A stretch of 14,905 bases of DNA from positions 1-14,905 of the forward strand of contig DOOK01000405.1 in the NCBI GenBank assembly GCA_003512805.1. The letters are read 5' to 3'. The position numbers were made by a program, and so were the translations under genes. The notes under the pieces were generated by a model. The model was given only the letters and a program-made list of their open reading frames with translations. It was not told the origin of the DNA and searched no databases. The DNA comes from Erwinia sp. (GTDB lineage: Bacteria; Pseudomonadota; Gammaproteobacteria; Enterobacterales; Enterobacteriaceae). Numbering within the stretch: the first letter of the stretch is position 1; each line of letters begins with the position of its first letter. This document shows positions 6,740-14,213 of this stretch, one piece after another.

Positions 6740-8299
6740 CTAGCTTCGGCTTTTCAGAAAGTCTTCAAAGCTAAGCGTATCACTTTCTTCAATTTCCTGC
6801 TGGCTAACGTTTGAACGAATAGCCTCTTGCTCAAAGTCACTCTCCGTCAGGATTTCCAGCTGCTCATTCGCCAGCTGCGCGTGATACTGCTCTGCCAGCG
6901 CCAGTCCCGTACCGGCCAGACCGTTCTCTTTTAAGGCAGTCAGGAAACGTGCTGAATAGGTCAGATCGGGATCGTCAAACGAGGCGGCTAAACGATCGCA
7001 GGCGGCCTGATAGTGGCCATCGCCCTGCTGACGATCGAGGGTTTCCGCCACGCGCTGCAGGTCTTTGAACAGATTCTTGCCGACTTCTGCCAGCGGGAAC
7101 TGCGCTTCTTCGCAGCCAATACCCAACATCAGGCCCGGCTTGCGTCCTTCCAGAATGACGCGGTTCCAGTTGGCGCGCGTACAGAGAAGCTCTTCACTGC
7201 TCATTTCCGGCGCGTCGGCCAGCGTACACCAGATCAGGAACAGATCGAGGAAGCGCACCTGGTTTTCATCCACGCCTGTAGGCGAGAAAGGGTTGATGTC
7301 GAGCGAGCGCACTTCTATGTATTCAATGCCGCCGCGCAGCAGTGCATCGGAAGGATTCTCGCCTGAACGCGTAACGCGTTTCGGGCGGATAGGCGCATAA
7401 AGCTCGTTCTCAATTTGCAGCACGTTAGTATTAAGCTGCAGCCAGTTGCCCTGCTCATCCTTCACGCCCATGCGCGCATACTCTTCTGAAGGCGTTTTAA
7501 TCGCCGCCTTCAGCGCTTTAACATAGTCAGGAAGGTTGTTAAAGGTAATGCCCAGCCCGCTTTGCGATTTATTGGTATACCCTAAATCACTGAGGCGTAA
7601 AGACGTGGCGTAAGGCAGATAGAGCAGGCCATTTTCAGTCTGCTCAAACGGCAGGTTCGTCTCTTTTCCCTGCAGGAAAGAGGAACACACGGCCGGGGAA
7701 GCGCCAAACAGATAAGGGATAATCCAGCCAAAACGATAATAGTTGCGGATCAGGCGCAGATAACCGTCGGAAATCGCGTCCGTACTGCTCTGCCCTTCTT
7801 TGCCATCTGTCCAGGCCTGCCAGAAGGAGAGCGGCAGCGAAAAGTTGTAGTGCACGCCGGAAATAACCTGCATCAGCGCGCCATAGCGATTTTTCAGGCC
7901 CTGACGATAGAGTGTTTTCATCTGCCCGATATTGGAGCGCCCGTACTGCGCCAGCTCTATTTTATCGCTGTCGTCGATCAGGCACGGCATACTCATAGGC
8001 CACATCCGCTCCGCACCAAGATCGCGTGAGACATGACGATGAATATCGCGCAGAAAAGCCAGCAGATGATCGATGTCACGATCTACCGGCGTAATGAATT
8101 CCAGCAGTGTTTCCGCAAAATCAGTGGTAATCCACTTGTGGGTCAAGGCTGACCCCAGAGATTTAGGGTGCCCGCTGGTGGCCAGATGGCCATCAGGTTT
8201 AACACGCAGCGTTTCGCGCTCAATGCCGCGACCAATACCTTTCATTGCCTCAGGGTGAGCTTCCAGCCAGGAAAGCGCCTGTGATACGTCCGGGATCAA
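6740..8299 (-). CDS. gshA: Glutamate-cysteine ligase
   Basis: GshA catalyses the ATP-dependent joining of glutamate and cysteine, the first and feedback-inhibited step of glutathione synthesis in the cytosol. The 519-residue product has the gamma-proteobacterial type 1 layout: [10 protein letters not shown] near residue 25, [28 protein letters not shown] near the middle, the [17 protein letters not shown] segment, and [12 protein letters not shown] followed by [16 protein letters not shown]. The start is placed at a TTG (8297-8299) because homologs begin (M/L)IPDVSQAL and GGGAGG lies five bases upstream. An in-frame ATG 18 codons upstream has no good ribosome binding site. E. coli gshA also uses TTG, which limits its translation. 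It follows yqaA by 73 bases and precedes luxS. Confidence 0.96.
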   Translation of the reverse strand: MIPDVSQALSWLEAHPEAMKGIGRGIERETLRVKPDGHLATSGHPKSLGSALTHKWITTDFAETLLEFITPVDRDIDHLLAFLRDIHRHVSRDLGAERMWPMSMPCLIDDSDKIELAQYGRSNIGQMKTLYRQGLKNRYGALMQVISGVHYNFSLPLSFWQAWTDGKEGQSSTDAISDGYLRLIRNYYRFGWIIPYLFGASPAVCSSFLQGKETNLPFEQTENGLLYLPYATSLRLSDLGYTNKSQSGLGITFNNLPDYVKALKAAIKTPSEEYARMGVKDEQGNWLQLNTNVLQIENELYAPIRPKRVTRSGENPSDALLRGGIEYIEVRSLDINPFSPTGVDENQVRFLDLFLIWCTLADAPEMSSEELLCTRANWNRVILEGRKPGLMLGIGCEEAQFPLAEVGKNLFKDLQRVAETLDRQQGDGHYQAACDRLAASFDDPDLTYSARFLTALKENGLAGTGLALAEQYHAQLANEQLEILTESDFEQEAIRSNVSQQEIEESDTLSFEDFLKSRS

Positions 8300-8372
8300 A
8301 TTGACCTCCCGCTTGGGGAAAAATTTATTATTGTTCAGCATAATGTTAATCATGATAGCGACGCTTAGCGAA

Positions 8373-8798
8373 TCACTGCCACCATTCCATGCCCTGTAAT
8401 GTTGCGAAAGCCAGCACGCTATAGCGCAACGCCTTGCCTACGGCGAGCCAGAGCGCAACCGGAAACCAGGCGAAGCGAAGCCAACCTGCGAGAACACAAA
8501 GCAGATCGCCGATAACCGGCAACCAGCTAAGAAGTAACGCAGCGGGCCCCCATCGGTGCAGCCACGCCGTTGCTGTGTTATGCCATCGTCCCTGCTGTTT
8601 TACGGGCAGACAGCGACCGATGATAACGTTAGTTAATCCACCCAGGGTATTCCCCAGGGCGGCAATACCGGTCACGCCGAATACGGAGACTTTCCCCGAT
8701 AGCAGCAGCGAAACCAGTAGCACTTCTGAGTTTCCCGGCAGCAGCGTGGCGCTCAGGAAACCGCTGACAAACATTGAACCGTATAGCCAGTCGCTCAC
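8373..8798 (-). CDS. yqaA: DedA/VTT-like small membrane protein YqaA
   Basis: The 141-residue protein has about four hydrophobic segments. It carries the short VTT (DedA/SNARE-associated) core, seen in [37 protein letters not shown] and [21 protein letters not shown]. The proline and charged residues within membrane segments (LPGNSE, PVIGD) are typical of the family. DedA relatives include lipid-carrier flippases, but the function of YqaA itself is not established. The start is GTG at 8796-8798, overlapping the yqaB stop by four bases (GTGA), so translation is probably coupled. The C-terminal [17 protein letters not shown] matches the E. coli family member in position. Confidence 0.93.
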   Translation of the reverse strand: MSDWLYGSMFVSGFLSATLLPGNSEVLLVSLLLSGKVSVFGVTGIAALGNTLGGLTNVIIGRCLPVKQQGRWHNTATAWLHRWGPAALLLSWLPVIGDLLCVLAGWLRFAWFPVALWLAVGKALRYSVLAFATLQGMEWWQ

Positions 8799-9361
8799 AG
8801 ACGCCTGACATCAACGAAAGCCATACCTGCCGCCTGCGCGGCCTGAATACCGAAATCAGCATCTTCAAATACAATGCAGCGCTCAGGCGCGATGCCGATT
8901 AATTCGGCGCAGCGTAGGAACGTATCAGGCTCTGGCTTGTGGCGCTTTACATCGTCAGCGCCGACAACCGCATCAAAATAATGGCGAAGCCCTAAATGTT
9001 GAAGCAGTGCTTCGGCTACGGCGTGCTCGCTACCAGTACCGACTGCCATAGGCCGTCTTCCCCGGTAAGCTTTCACTACGTCAACCAGCGGCAGCGGCTG
9101 TACGGTATCGAAAAGCATCTCTTTCAACACCGCGGCTTTTTCTGCGGCCAGCTGGTGAGGATCCAGGCTGCTCTGGTAACTGTTGAGGATAGTTTCCGCT
9201 ATCCGCCACGCCGGCGAGCCGTTAAGTTTACTCAGTGACGGTTCATCAAAGCGCATATCGTAGCGTGCCAGAACGGCTCGCCAGGCGTTAAGGTGCGTAG
9301 GCTCCGTATCCAGAATCGTGCCATCCATATCAAATATCAAGCCGTCATAACTGTCGTACAC
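8795..9361 (-). CDS. yqaB: HAD-family fructose-1-phosphate phosphatase
   Basis: The 188-residue product is a HAD subfamily I phosphatase close to E. coli YqaB, which dephosphorylates fructose-1-phosphate and 6-phosphogluconate. Motif I is DMDGT with the nucleophile Asp11 and acid/base Asp13. Motif II is the VGTGS segment, motif III the lysine in KRHKPEPDTFL, and motif IV is FEDADFGIQAA. The alpha-helical cap lies between motifs I and II. The start is a GTG (9359-9361) with GGAGG six bases upstream; the beginning MYDSYDGLIFDMDG fits the family. It is the first gene of the yqaB-yqaA pair and perhaps of a longer yqaB-yqaA-gshA-luxS readthrough unit. Confidence 0.95.
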   Translation of the reverse strand: MYDSYDGLIFDMDGTILDTEPTHLNAWRAVLARYDMRFDEPSLSKLNGSPAWRIAETILNSYQSSLDPHQLAAEKAAVLKEMLFDTVQPLPLVDVVKAYRGRRPMAVGTGSEHAVAEALLQHLGLRHYFDAVVGADDVKRHKPEPDTFLRCAELIGIAPERCIVFEDADFGIQAAQAAGMAFVDVRRL

Positions 9362-9758
9362 GCGAGCCTCCGTCCCTGAATCAACGAACGTTTACTTTAG
9401 CGTAAAGCACTCAACTTGTCGCTGTCAGCATGGATCCGCAAATGCCTTGAAACATATAGGGTTTTTTATTATCAGATTATATCCCGATGAAAGACGGGCT
9501 TTAAATGGCCGTAAAAAGCACAAAAGTGTCACGATATATTCCCCGTCCTGACCAGGAATTAACTTGATGGGCCACAGGAAGATTAAAAAGGAGGGCGTAA
9601 ATATCTGGCGAAAATGAGACTGCATTTTGGTTAAGGTGGCAAAACACATTATACGGGAAAATAGAGGGAGGCAATTTTGCAGTTTGTCAGGGCAGAGTTG
9701 TCGGGCTTTTTGAACTGACCAGAGTATGACAGGCAGAGTCACGACTAACCGAATAAAA
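9362..9758. other. About 400-bp AT-rich intergenic stretch between yqaB and the tRNA region
   Basis: Apart from the possible promoter at 9476-9505 and the repeat units beginning at 9763, nothing coding is convincing here. A 113-codon frame on the - strand (9425-9766) has no ribosome binding site (pyrimidine-rich CCTCCC precedes it) and shows no family features. A T run on the - strand (9755-9760) sits just after the last tRNA-end remnant and could mark the 3' end of the tRNA operon, but no clean stem precedes it. Confidence 0.5.
9476..9505 (-). promoter_or_regulatory. Possible promoter upstream of yqaB
   Basis: A perfect TATAAT (9476-9481 on the - strand) has a weak -35 (TTTAAA, 9500-9505, 18 bases away). 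It would give a leader of about 110 bases for yqaB. A CCCG...CGGG inverted pair lies in the spacer. The -35 is poor, so this is tentative. Confidence 0.3.
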
Positions 9759-9762
9759 AAGG

Positions 9763-9896
9763 GCATAAGGGAGGATGATGCATCTGGCGCTCTACTCTTC
9801 TGACCATCGCCGGGCGATGTTATCTTCCCTGTACATGCTGCAGGTTTTCTACAATATGGCTGGGCTGACAGGACTAAAGAATAGCTGGAACGGGGT
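9763..9896 (-). repeat. Degenerate rtT-like repeat unit with tRNA-Arg 3'-end remnant (copy 1)
   Basis: The left end (9763-9776) matches the tRNA-Arg 3' end at 12 of 14 positions (GCAT-AA-GGGAGGAT against GCAT-CC-GGGAGGAT). The body aligns loosely with the copy at 9897-10031, including GTTATC-TTCCCT and ACAATATGGCTG. The distance to the next remnant is 134 bases, the same period as the other copies. It is clearly the most decayed of the three. Confidence 0.6.
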
Positions 9897-10027
9897 GTAT
9901 CCGGGAGGATGACTCGATCTGCGTCTCAACATGAAGGGCGATTGCTAAAGCAACGTTATCATCCCTTGCGTTACCGGCTGATAATTACTGCTTTGCCAGA
10001 ACACAATGGCTGCAACGCTTCCTTAAA
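9893..10027 (-). repeat. rtT-like repeat unit with tRNA-Arg 3'-end remnant (copy 2)
   Basis: It begins with a remnant of the tRNA-Arg 3' end (9893-9910, two mismatches) and runs up to the CCA end of the last tRNA-Arg at 10028. It shares a 27-base identical stretch (9942-9968) and a 23-base identical stretch (9987-10009) with the copy at 10410-10545. On the - strand it can form TTGC-TTTA-GCAA and a closing GGATGA/TCATCC pairing. The lateral hairpins of copy 3 are degraded here. Confidence 0.8.
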
Positions 10028-10104
10028 TGGTGCATCCGGGAGGATTCGAACCTCCGACCGCTCGGTTCGTAGCCGAGTACTCTATCCAGCTGAGCTACGG
10101 ATGC
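10028..10104 (-). tRNA. argZ: tRNA-Arg(ACG), third Arg tRNA of the operon
   Basis: It is 77 nt with encoded CCA (10028-10030). The cloverleaf is complete: acceptor GCATCCG/CGGATGC, anticodon stem CTCGG/CCGAG, T-loop GTTCGAATC. The anticodon ACG is at 10068-10070, read as ICG after TadA deamination, decoding CGU, CGC and CGA. It is identical to the other two Arg copies here. The symbol follows position after serV and is arbitrary among identical paralogs. Confidence 0.97.
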
Positions 10105-10217
10105 ATTGGAAAACAGAAGGAGATAACGCGACAAACCTGAGGAGATACAGAAGAAACTGACAGACGTTTAAATCTTTTCATTTCTCAGAAGCGACAATAG
10201 CCGTCTTCTACAAAATA

Positions 10218-10294
10218 TGGTGCATCCGGGAGGATTCGAACCTCCGACCGCTCGGTTCGTAGCCGAGTACTCTATCCAGCTGAGCTACGGATGC
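10218..10294 (-). tRNA. argY: tRNA-Arg(ACG), second Arg tRNA of the operon
   Basis: It is identical to the copies at 10028-10104 and 10546-10622, 77 nt with encoded CCA; the anticodon ACG is at 10258-10260. It starts 190 bases from the third copy. The spacer on its 3' side (10105-10217) and the one on its 5' side (10295-10409) share scattered matches (ATAACGC, GATACAG, AAAATATGG). This suggests an old tandem duplication of tRNA plus spacer. Confidence 0.97.
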
Positions 10295-10409
10295 ATAACA
10301 AATTCTGGTATAACGCAGGGGTGCTGACGACTCACCTTGATACAGGCTGCTAAAACCGTATCGGTACTACTTAAACAAAGCGGCGCTTGTTGAGCCACCT
10401 TGTAAAATA

Positions 10410-10545
10410 TGGTGCATCCGGGAGGATTATTCGGCTTCCGCCTCACCCTTATGGGCCGTTGCTAAAGCAACGTTATCATCCCTTGTGCTGGCGGCTAATG
10501 CTGACTGCTTTGCCAGAACACAATGGTTGCAACACTTCCTTAATA
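10410..10545 (-). repeat. rtT-like repeat unit with tRNA-Arg 3'-end remnant (copy 3, best preserved)
   Basis: Nineteen bases (10410-10428) are identical to the 3' end of tRNA-Arg including CCA, then the sequence leaves the tRNA and continues to the next tRNA's CCA at 10546. On the - strand a compact multi-stem fold can form. A closing helix (10475-10481 with 10424-10430, 6 of 7 pairs) encloses CGTTGC-TTTA-GCAACG (10457-10472), GCCC-ATAA-GGGT (10445-10456) and GGC-GGAA-GCC (10433-10442, a GNRA loop). It resembles the repeats with 19-bp tRNA 3' ends in the E. coli tyrT operon that give rtT RNA. Confidence 0.8.
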
Positions 10546-10622
10546 TGGTGCATCCGGGAGGATTCGAACCTCCGACCGCTCGGTTCGTAGCCGAGTACTC
10601 TATCCAGCTGAGCTACGGATGC
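10546..10622 (-). tRNA. argV: tRNA-Arg(ACG), first Arg tRNA of the operon
   Basis: A 77-nt complete cloverleaf with encoded CCA (10546-10548); the anticodon ACG is at 10586-10588. It follows serV by only three bases (10623-10625), so the two tRNAs are certainly processed from one precursor. On its 3' side lies the best-preserved rtT-like unit. Confidence 0.97.
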
Positions 10623-10625
10623 AAA

Positions 10626-10718
10626 TGGCGGTGAGGCGGGGATTCGAACCCCGGATGCAGCTTTTGACCGCATACTCCCTTAGCAGGGGAGCGCCTTCAG
10701 CCTCTCGGCCACCTCACC
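10626..10718 (-). tRNA. serV: tRNA-Ser(GCU)
   Basis: A 93-nt class II tRNA with a long variable arm and encoded CCA (10626-10628). The acceptor stem is GGTGAGG/CCTCACC, the T-loop GTTCGAATC, and the anticodon GCT is at 10682-10684, decoding AGU and AGC. It is first in the operon, with a promoter ending about 57 bases upstream, and leads the Arg tRNAs as in E. coli. Confidence 0.97.
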
Positions 10719-10782
10719 ATACGCGCTCTTATCGAGCTGTGCTTCTGAACTTGTTTCTGCTCATCGGCACTGCGTGGCGCAC

Positions 10783-10810
10783 ATATTACTTTCTGGGCCT
10801 TATAAGTCAA
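10783..10810 (-). promoter_or_regulatory. Stable-RNA promoter of the serV-arg operon
   Basis: On the - strand TTGACT (10805-10810) and TAATAT (10783-10788) are 16 bases apart. They are followed by GTGCGCC, a GC-rich discriminator typical of stringently controlled tRNA and rRNA promoters. An A/T-rich stretch (AAAAAATATG) just upstream of the -35 may act as an UP element. The start is expected near 10775, giving a 5' leader of about 57 bases before tRNA-Ser. Confidence 0.85.
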
Positions 10811-10981
10811 ACATATTTTTTCACTCTCGCGTCTGATTGCGCATTTCCCAGCCAAAATGGGTATTTGGAAAGCAAAAAGAGTGAATTATCAACAATAATC
10901 GGCCCTTTCACGGCAGAGAAACGTGTACAGGCCCGAAAAGAAATAGCGAAAGAAAAACAAAGAAAGGCGGGAAAGAAGGGC

Positions 10982-11017
10982 AAAACCGGTAGCGCCCCGC
11001 CTGGACGGCAAGGCGCT
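10982..11017 (-). terminator. Probable csrA terminator
   Basis: An 11-bp stem (10991-11001 with 11007-11017, including two G-U pairs on the - strand) with a 5-base loop lies eight bases after the csrA stop. It is followed by ACCGG and then TTTT, and further on by a long pyrimidine-rich stretch. The T run is delayed and short, so efficiency is uncertain. The rest of the csrA-serV gap (10719-10981) holds only the tRNA promoter and that asymmetric stretch. Confidence 0.6.
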
Positions 11018-11024
11018 GGATCCG

Positions 11025-11210
11025 TTAGTAACTCGTTTGCTGAGTTTTTTCGGCCTGAATACGCTGATAAATCTCTTCGCGATGAACCGACACTTCTTTA
11101 GGGGCATTCACACCGATGCGAACCTGATTCCCTTTTACTCCCAGCACCGTTACAGTCACCTCATCACCGATCATGAGGGTTTCACCAACTCGACGAGTTA
11201 GAATAAGCAT
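11025..11210 (-). CDS. csrA: Carbon storage regulator CsrA
   Basis: CsrA is a dimeric RNA-binding protein that binds GGA motifs in mRNA leaders to change translation or stability, and is titrated by CsrB/CsrC sRNAs. The 61-residue product is almost identical to the E. coli one as I recall it, differing mainly in the tail (KTQQTSY). The RNA-contacting residues are present: Leu4 and Arg6 in MLILTRR, and Arg44 in [16 protein letters not shown] lies 6-7 bases before the ATG, and together with an upstream ATGGAT (11262-11267) forms two candidate CsrA sites for autoregulation. It follows alaS by 247 bases on the same strand with its own promoters in that gap. Confidence 0.98.
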   Translation of the reverse strand: MLILTRRVGETLMIGDEVTVTVLGVKGNQVRIGVNAPKEVSVHREEIYQRIQAEKTQQTSY

Positions 11211-11267
11211 TCTTTGCTCCTTGAAAGATTAAAAGAGTCGGGTTAACTGTCGCCCGGCATTATCCAT

Positions 11268-11307
11268 CATATAACGCTAAATATAGACTATGACAAATGC
11301 ATAACAA
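11268..11307 (-). promoter_or_regulatory. Overlapping csrA promoters
   Basis: Two interleaved promoter-like pairs are seen on the - strand. One is TTGTTA (11302-11307) with TATATT (11280-11285) at 16 bases; the other is TTGTCA (11291-11296) with TATATG (11268-11273) at 17 bases. Starts would lie about 50-65 bases before the csrA ATG. E. coli csrA is known to use several promoters of different sigma factors in this gap. Confidence 0.6.
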
Positions 11308-11403
11308 GTGCATCATCACCGTAATACATTCTGCTGATACTTAGTTTAGCCGAAATACACACCATCAACCTGACTTTGTGTTTTTTGCGATGACATCGGA
11401 CAG

Positions 11404-11432
11404 AAAAACGCCGTGGAGCATGCCCCACCGCG
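11404..11432 (-). terminator. Rho-independent terminator of alaS
   Basis: On the - strand GTGGGG-CATG-CTCCAC (11413-11428, one G-U pair) is extended by GCGC pairing across a single G/G mismatch. It is followed by TTTTT (complement of 11404-11408). It lies 26 bases after the alaS stop and upstream of the csrA promoters. Confidence 0.85.
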
Positions 11433-11457
11433 CTTTCTGGGATGCCTTTTTATAGTG

Positions 11458-14085
11458 TTACAGTTTTGCAGCCACCCAGCTTTCAACACCGGCCAGAGCC
11501 CCTGGTAGTGCTCCGGCATCGGTGCCGCCAGCCTGAGCCATATCCGGGCGGCCACCGCCCTTACCGCCAACCTGCAGGGCAAGTTCGCCCACCAGCTCGC
11601 CGGCTTTCACGCGATCGGTTACATCTTTAGTGACGCCAGCAATCAGCGAAACCTTCCCTTCCGCAACGGTTGCCAGCACGATAACGGCTGACTTCAGTTG
11701 GTTCTTCAGATCGTCCACCATGGTACGCAGCATTTTCGGCTCAACGTTGGACAACTCGCTCACCAGTAGCTTAACGCCTTTGACGTCGATAGCCTGACTG
11801 CTGAGAGAAGCGCTTTCCTGCGCGGCCTGCTGGTCTTTCAACTGCTGCAGCTCTTTTTCCAGCGAGCGGACGGTATCCATCAGGCCGCGCACTTTATCAT
11901 TCAGATTGCTACTGTTGGCTTTCACCAGCTGAGCAATCTCCTGCAGCTGCTCGCTCTGCGAATACATCTGTTTCAGTGCGCTTTCGCCCGTCACCGCTTC
12001 AATACGGCGGATGCCTGCCGCAGTACCGGCTTCAGAGGTAATGCGGAACAGGCCGATATCGCCCGTGCGGCTGGCATGCGTACCGCCACAAAGTTCGGTA
12101 GAGAAATCGCCCATCGTCAGCACACGGACGCGATCGTCATATTTTTCGCCAAACAGCGCCATCGCGCCCAACGCTTTAGCCTTTTCCAGCTCCATCACAT
12201 TGGTATCGACCGCCAGGTTACGGCGGATCTGAGCGTTAACGATTTCCTCGACCTGGCGGATTTCGTGCGGCTTCATCGCTTCAGAGTGGGAGAAATCAAA
12301 GCGCAGATATTTATCGTTAACCAGCGAGCCTTTTTGTGCCACGTGATGGCCCAGAACCTGACGTAACGCGGCGTGCAGCAGGTGTGTCGCTGAGTGATTC
12401 AGTCGAATACGCGCGCGGCGAGCTTCGTCCACGTGCGCAGCCAGACGATCGCCGACCCGCAGCTGCCCGGAAGCCAGCTTGCCGATGTGCCCAATCGCCT
12501 GCGCATATTTTTGCGTGTCGGTAACGGTGAACAGCGCATCGTTGTTACGCAGCTCGCCGGTATCGCCTACCTGCCCGCCCGATTCGCCATAGAAAGGCGT
12601 CTCATCCAGTACGATAACGCCTTCCTGACCGGCGGCGATTTCACTGGCTGGCTGGCCGTTTACAAAAATGGCCGTGACGGCCGCGCTGAGCTCAAGCTGG
12701 TCGTAGCCTTTGAAGGTTGAAGCTTCATCGATATGAATCACGTTGCTGTAGTCCGCACCGAAACCGCTGGCCTCACGCGCACGCTGGCGCTGCTGCTCCA
12801 TCGCTTTCTCGAAGCCCGCTTCGTCAATCTTCAGGTTACGCTCGCGGCAAACATCCGCCGTTAAGTCTGCCGGGAAACCAAAGGTGTCATACAGGCGGAA
12901 AACGGTCTCTCCGTCCAGCGTGTCGCTCTGCAGCTTGCCCAGCTCTTCATCCAGCAGTGCCAGACCGCGTTCCAGCGTTTTCGCAAACTGCTCTTCTTCA
13001 GTTTTCAGCACCTGCTCAACCTGAGCCTGCTGCTTCGCCAGCTCTTCACCCGCCGCGCCCATCACGTCAATCAGCGGCGCAACCAGCTTCCAGAAGAAGG
13101 CGCCCTGCGCGCCCAGCATGTTGCCGTGACGAATAGCGCGTCGAATAATACGGCGCAGCACATAGCCGCGATTCTCGTTGGACGGGATCACCCCATCGCA
13201 AATCAGGAAAGCACAGGAACGAATATGGTCGGCGATCACGCGCAGAGATTTGCTGTTCAAATCGGTAGCGCCGGTGGCTTCAGCAACGGCTTTGATCAGC
13301 TTCTGGAACAGATCGATTTCGTAGTTGGAATTAACGTGCTGCAGGACCGCGGAGATACGCTCCAGGCCCATACCGGTATCAACGGAAGGTTTTGGCAGCG
13401 GCAGCATCGTACCGTCTGGCTGACGGTTAAACTGCATAAAGACGATGTTCCAAATCTCAATGAAGCGATCGCCGTCCTCTTCCGGGCTCCCCGGCGGGCC
13501 ACCCCAGATATGATCGCCGTGATCAAAGAAGATTTCGCTGCACGGGCCGCACGGGCCGGTATCGCCCATCTGCCAGAAGTTATCAGAGGCGTAAGCGCCA
13601 CCTTTATTATCGCCAATGCGGATAATACGTTCGCGCGGCACACCGATTTCGTCTGCCCAGATGTTGAAAGCCTCATCATCGGTTTCATAGACAGTGACCC
13701 ACAGCTTCTCTTTCGGCAGGTTAAACCACTGTGCGCTGGTCAGTAGCTCCCACGCAAAACCAATGGCTTCGCGCTTGAAGTAGTCGCCGAAGCTGAAATT
13801 ACCCAACATTTCAAAGAAGGTGTGGTGACGGGCGGTATAGCCCACGTTTTCCAGGTCGTTGTGTTTACCGCCTGCGCGCACGCAGCGCTGCGAGGTGGTC
13901 GCGCGCGAGTAGCTGCGTTTGTCCTGGCCCAGGAAAACGTCTTTAAACTGGTTCATCCCGGCATTGGTAAACAGCAACGTCGGGTCATTAGTCGGGACGA
14001 GGGAGCTACTGGCTACAACCTGATGTCCCTTGCTATGGAAAAAGTCGAGAAACGCCTGGCGAATCTCCGCAGTGCTCTTGCTCAT
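11458..14085 (-). CDS. alaS: Alanyl-tRNA synthetase
   Basis: AlaRS charges tRNA-Ala and clears mischarged Ser and Gly. The 875-residue product has a class II catalytic core: motif 2 in [20 protein letters not shown] and onwards (about 64-100), [16 protein letters not shown] near 170-185, and motif 3 in DTGMGLERI near 235. The editing domain metal ligands appear as HSATH (near residues 564-568) and CGGTH (near 666-670). After a coiled-coil linker the C-Ala domain ends with [22 protein letters not shown]. It lacks the final Gln of the E. coli protein I recall. The ATG at 14083-14085 begins the conserved [13 protein letters not shown] and has AGGA upstream. It lies between recX and csrA; no lesion is seen. 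Confidence 0.98.
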   Translation of the reverse strand: MSKSTAEIRQAFLDFFHSKGHQVVASSSLVPTNDPTLLFTNAGMNQFKDVFLGQDKRSYSRATTSQRCVRAGGKHNDLENVGYTARHHTFFEMLGNFSFGDYFKREAIGFAWELLTSAQWFNLPKEKLWVTVYETDDEAFNIWADEIGVPRERIIRIGDNKGGAYASDNFWQMGDTGPCGPCSEIFFDHGDHIWGGPPGSPEEDGDRFIEIWNIVFMQFNRQPDGTMLPLPKPSVDTGMGLERISAVLQHVNSNYEIDLFQKLIKAVAEATGATDLNSKSLRVIADHIRSCAFLICDGVIPSNENRGYVLRRIIRRAIRHGNMLGAQGAFFWKLVAPLIDVMGAAGEELAKQQAQVEQVLKTEEEQFAKTLERGLALLDEELGKLQSDTLDGETVFRLYDTFGFPADLTADVCRERNLKIDEAGFEKAMEQQRQRAREASGFGADYSNVIHIDEASTFKGYDQLELSAAVTAIFVNGQPASEIAAGQEGVIVLDETPFYGESGGQVGDTGELRNNDALFTVTDTQKYAQAIGHIGKLASGQLRVGDRLAAHVDEARRARIRLNHSATHLLHAALRQVLGHHVAQKGSLVNDKYLRFDFSHSEAMKPHEIRQVEEIVNAQIRRNLAVDTNVMELEKAKALGAMALFGEKYDDRVRVLTMGDFSTELCGGTHASRTGDIGLFRITSEAGTAAGIRRIEAVTGESALKQMYSQSEQLQEIAQLVKANSSNLNDKVRGLMDTVRSLEKELQQLKDQQAAQESASLSSQAIDVKGVKLLVSELSNVEPKMLRTMVDDLKNQLKSAVIVLATVAEGKVSLIAGVTKDVTDRVKAGELVGELALQVGGKGGGRPDMAQAGGTDAGALPGALAGVESWVAAKL

Positions 14086-14171
14086 AATTGTCCTGGAATC
14101 ACGCTAATGAACGTTTCGTGGGTTTGCCCCTGCCATAAGGCTAAGCAACACACGAACAAAAAGTGGTGAAT

Positions 14172-14200
14172 AAGATAAATTTTCTTCGGTACGAAGTAAA
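14172..14200 (-). promoter_or_regulatory. Possible alaS promoter with internal palindrome
   Basis: On the - strand TTTACT (14195-14200) and TATCTT (14172-14177), each 4 of 6 to consensus, are 17 bases apart. The spacer contains a short inverted repeat, CTTCG (14184-14188) with CGAAG (14192-14196). E. coli AlaRS represses its own gene by binding a palindrome at the alaS promoter, so this could be a related site. It could instead be a weak recX 3' hairpin. Confidence 0.35.
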
Positions 14201-14213
14201 ATCCCATTGGCTC

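Noticed and set aside
9425..9766. A 113-codon - strand frame between yqaB and the tRNAs
   Set aside because: It has no ribosome binding site, begins within a decayed repeat, has no recognisable family and odd composition.
10410..10428. tRNA 3' end copy as a phage or island attachment site
   Set aside because: No integrase or foreign cargo lies between the copies and the 135-base periodicity fits internal tandem duplication instead.
9763..10545. Repeats as a CRISPR array
   Set aside because: The repeat units are about 135 bases, imperfect, and interleaved with tRNAs, with no short uniform repeats, variable spacers or cas genes.
10619..11101. A 160-codon + strand frame across tRNA-Ser, the tRNA promoter and the csrA end
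   Set aside because: It overlaps a tRNA, a promoter and csrA on the opposite strand; the encoded peptide is low-complexity in its second half.
13126..13746. A 206-codon + strand frame inside alaS
   Set aside because: It lies wholly antisense to the conserved AlaRS core and shows no domain of its own.
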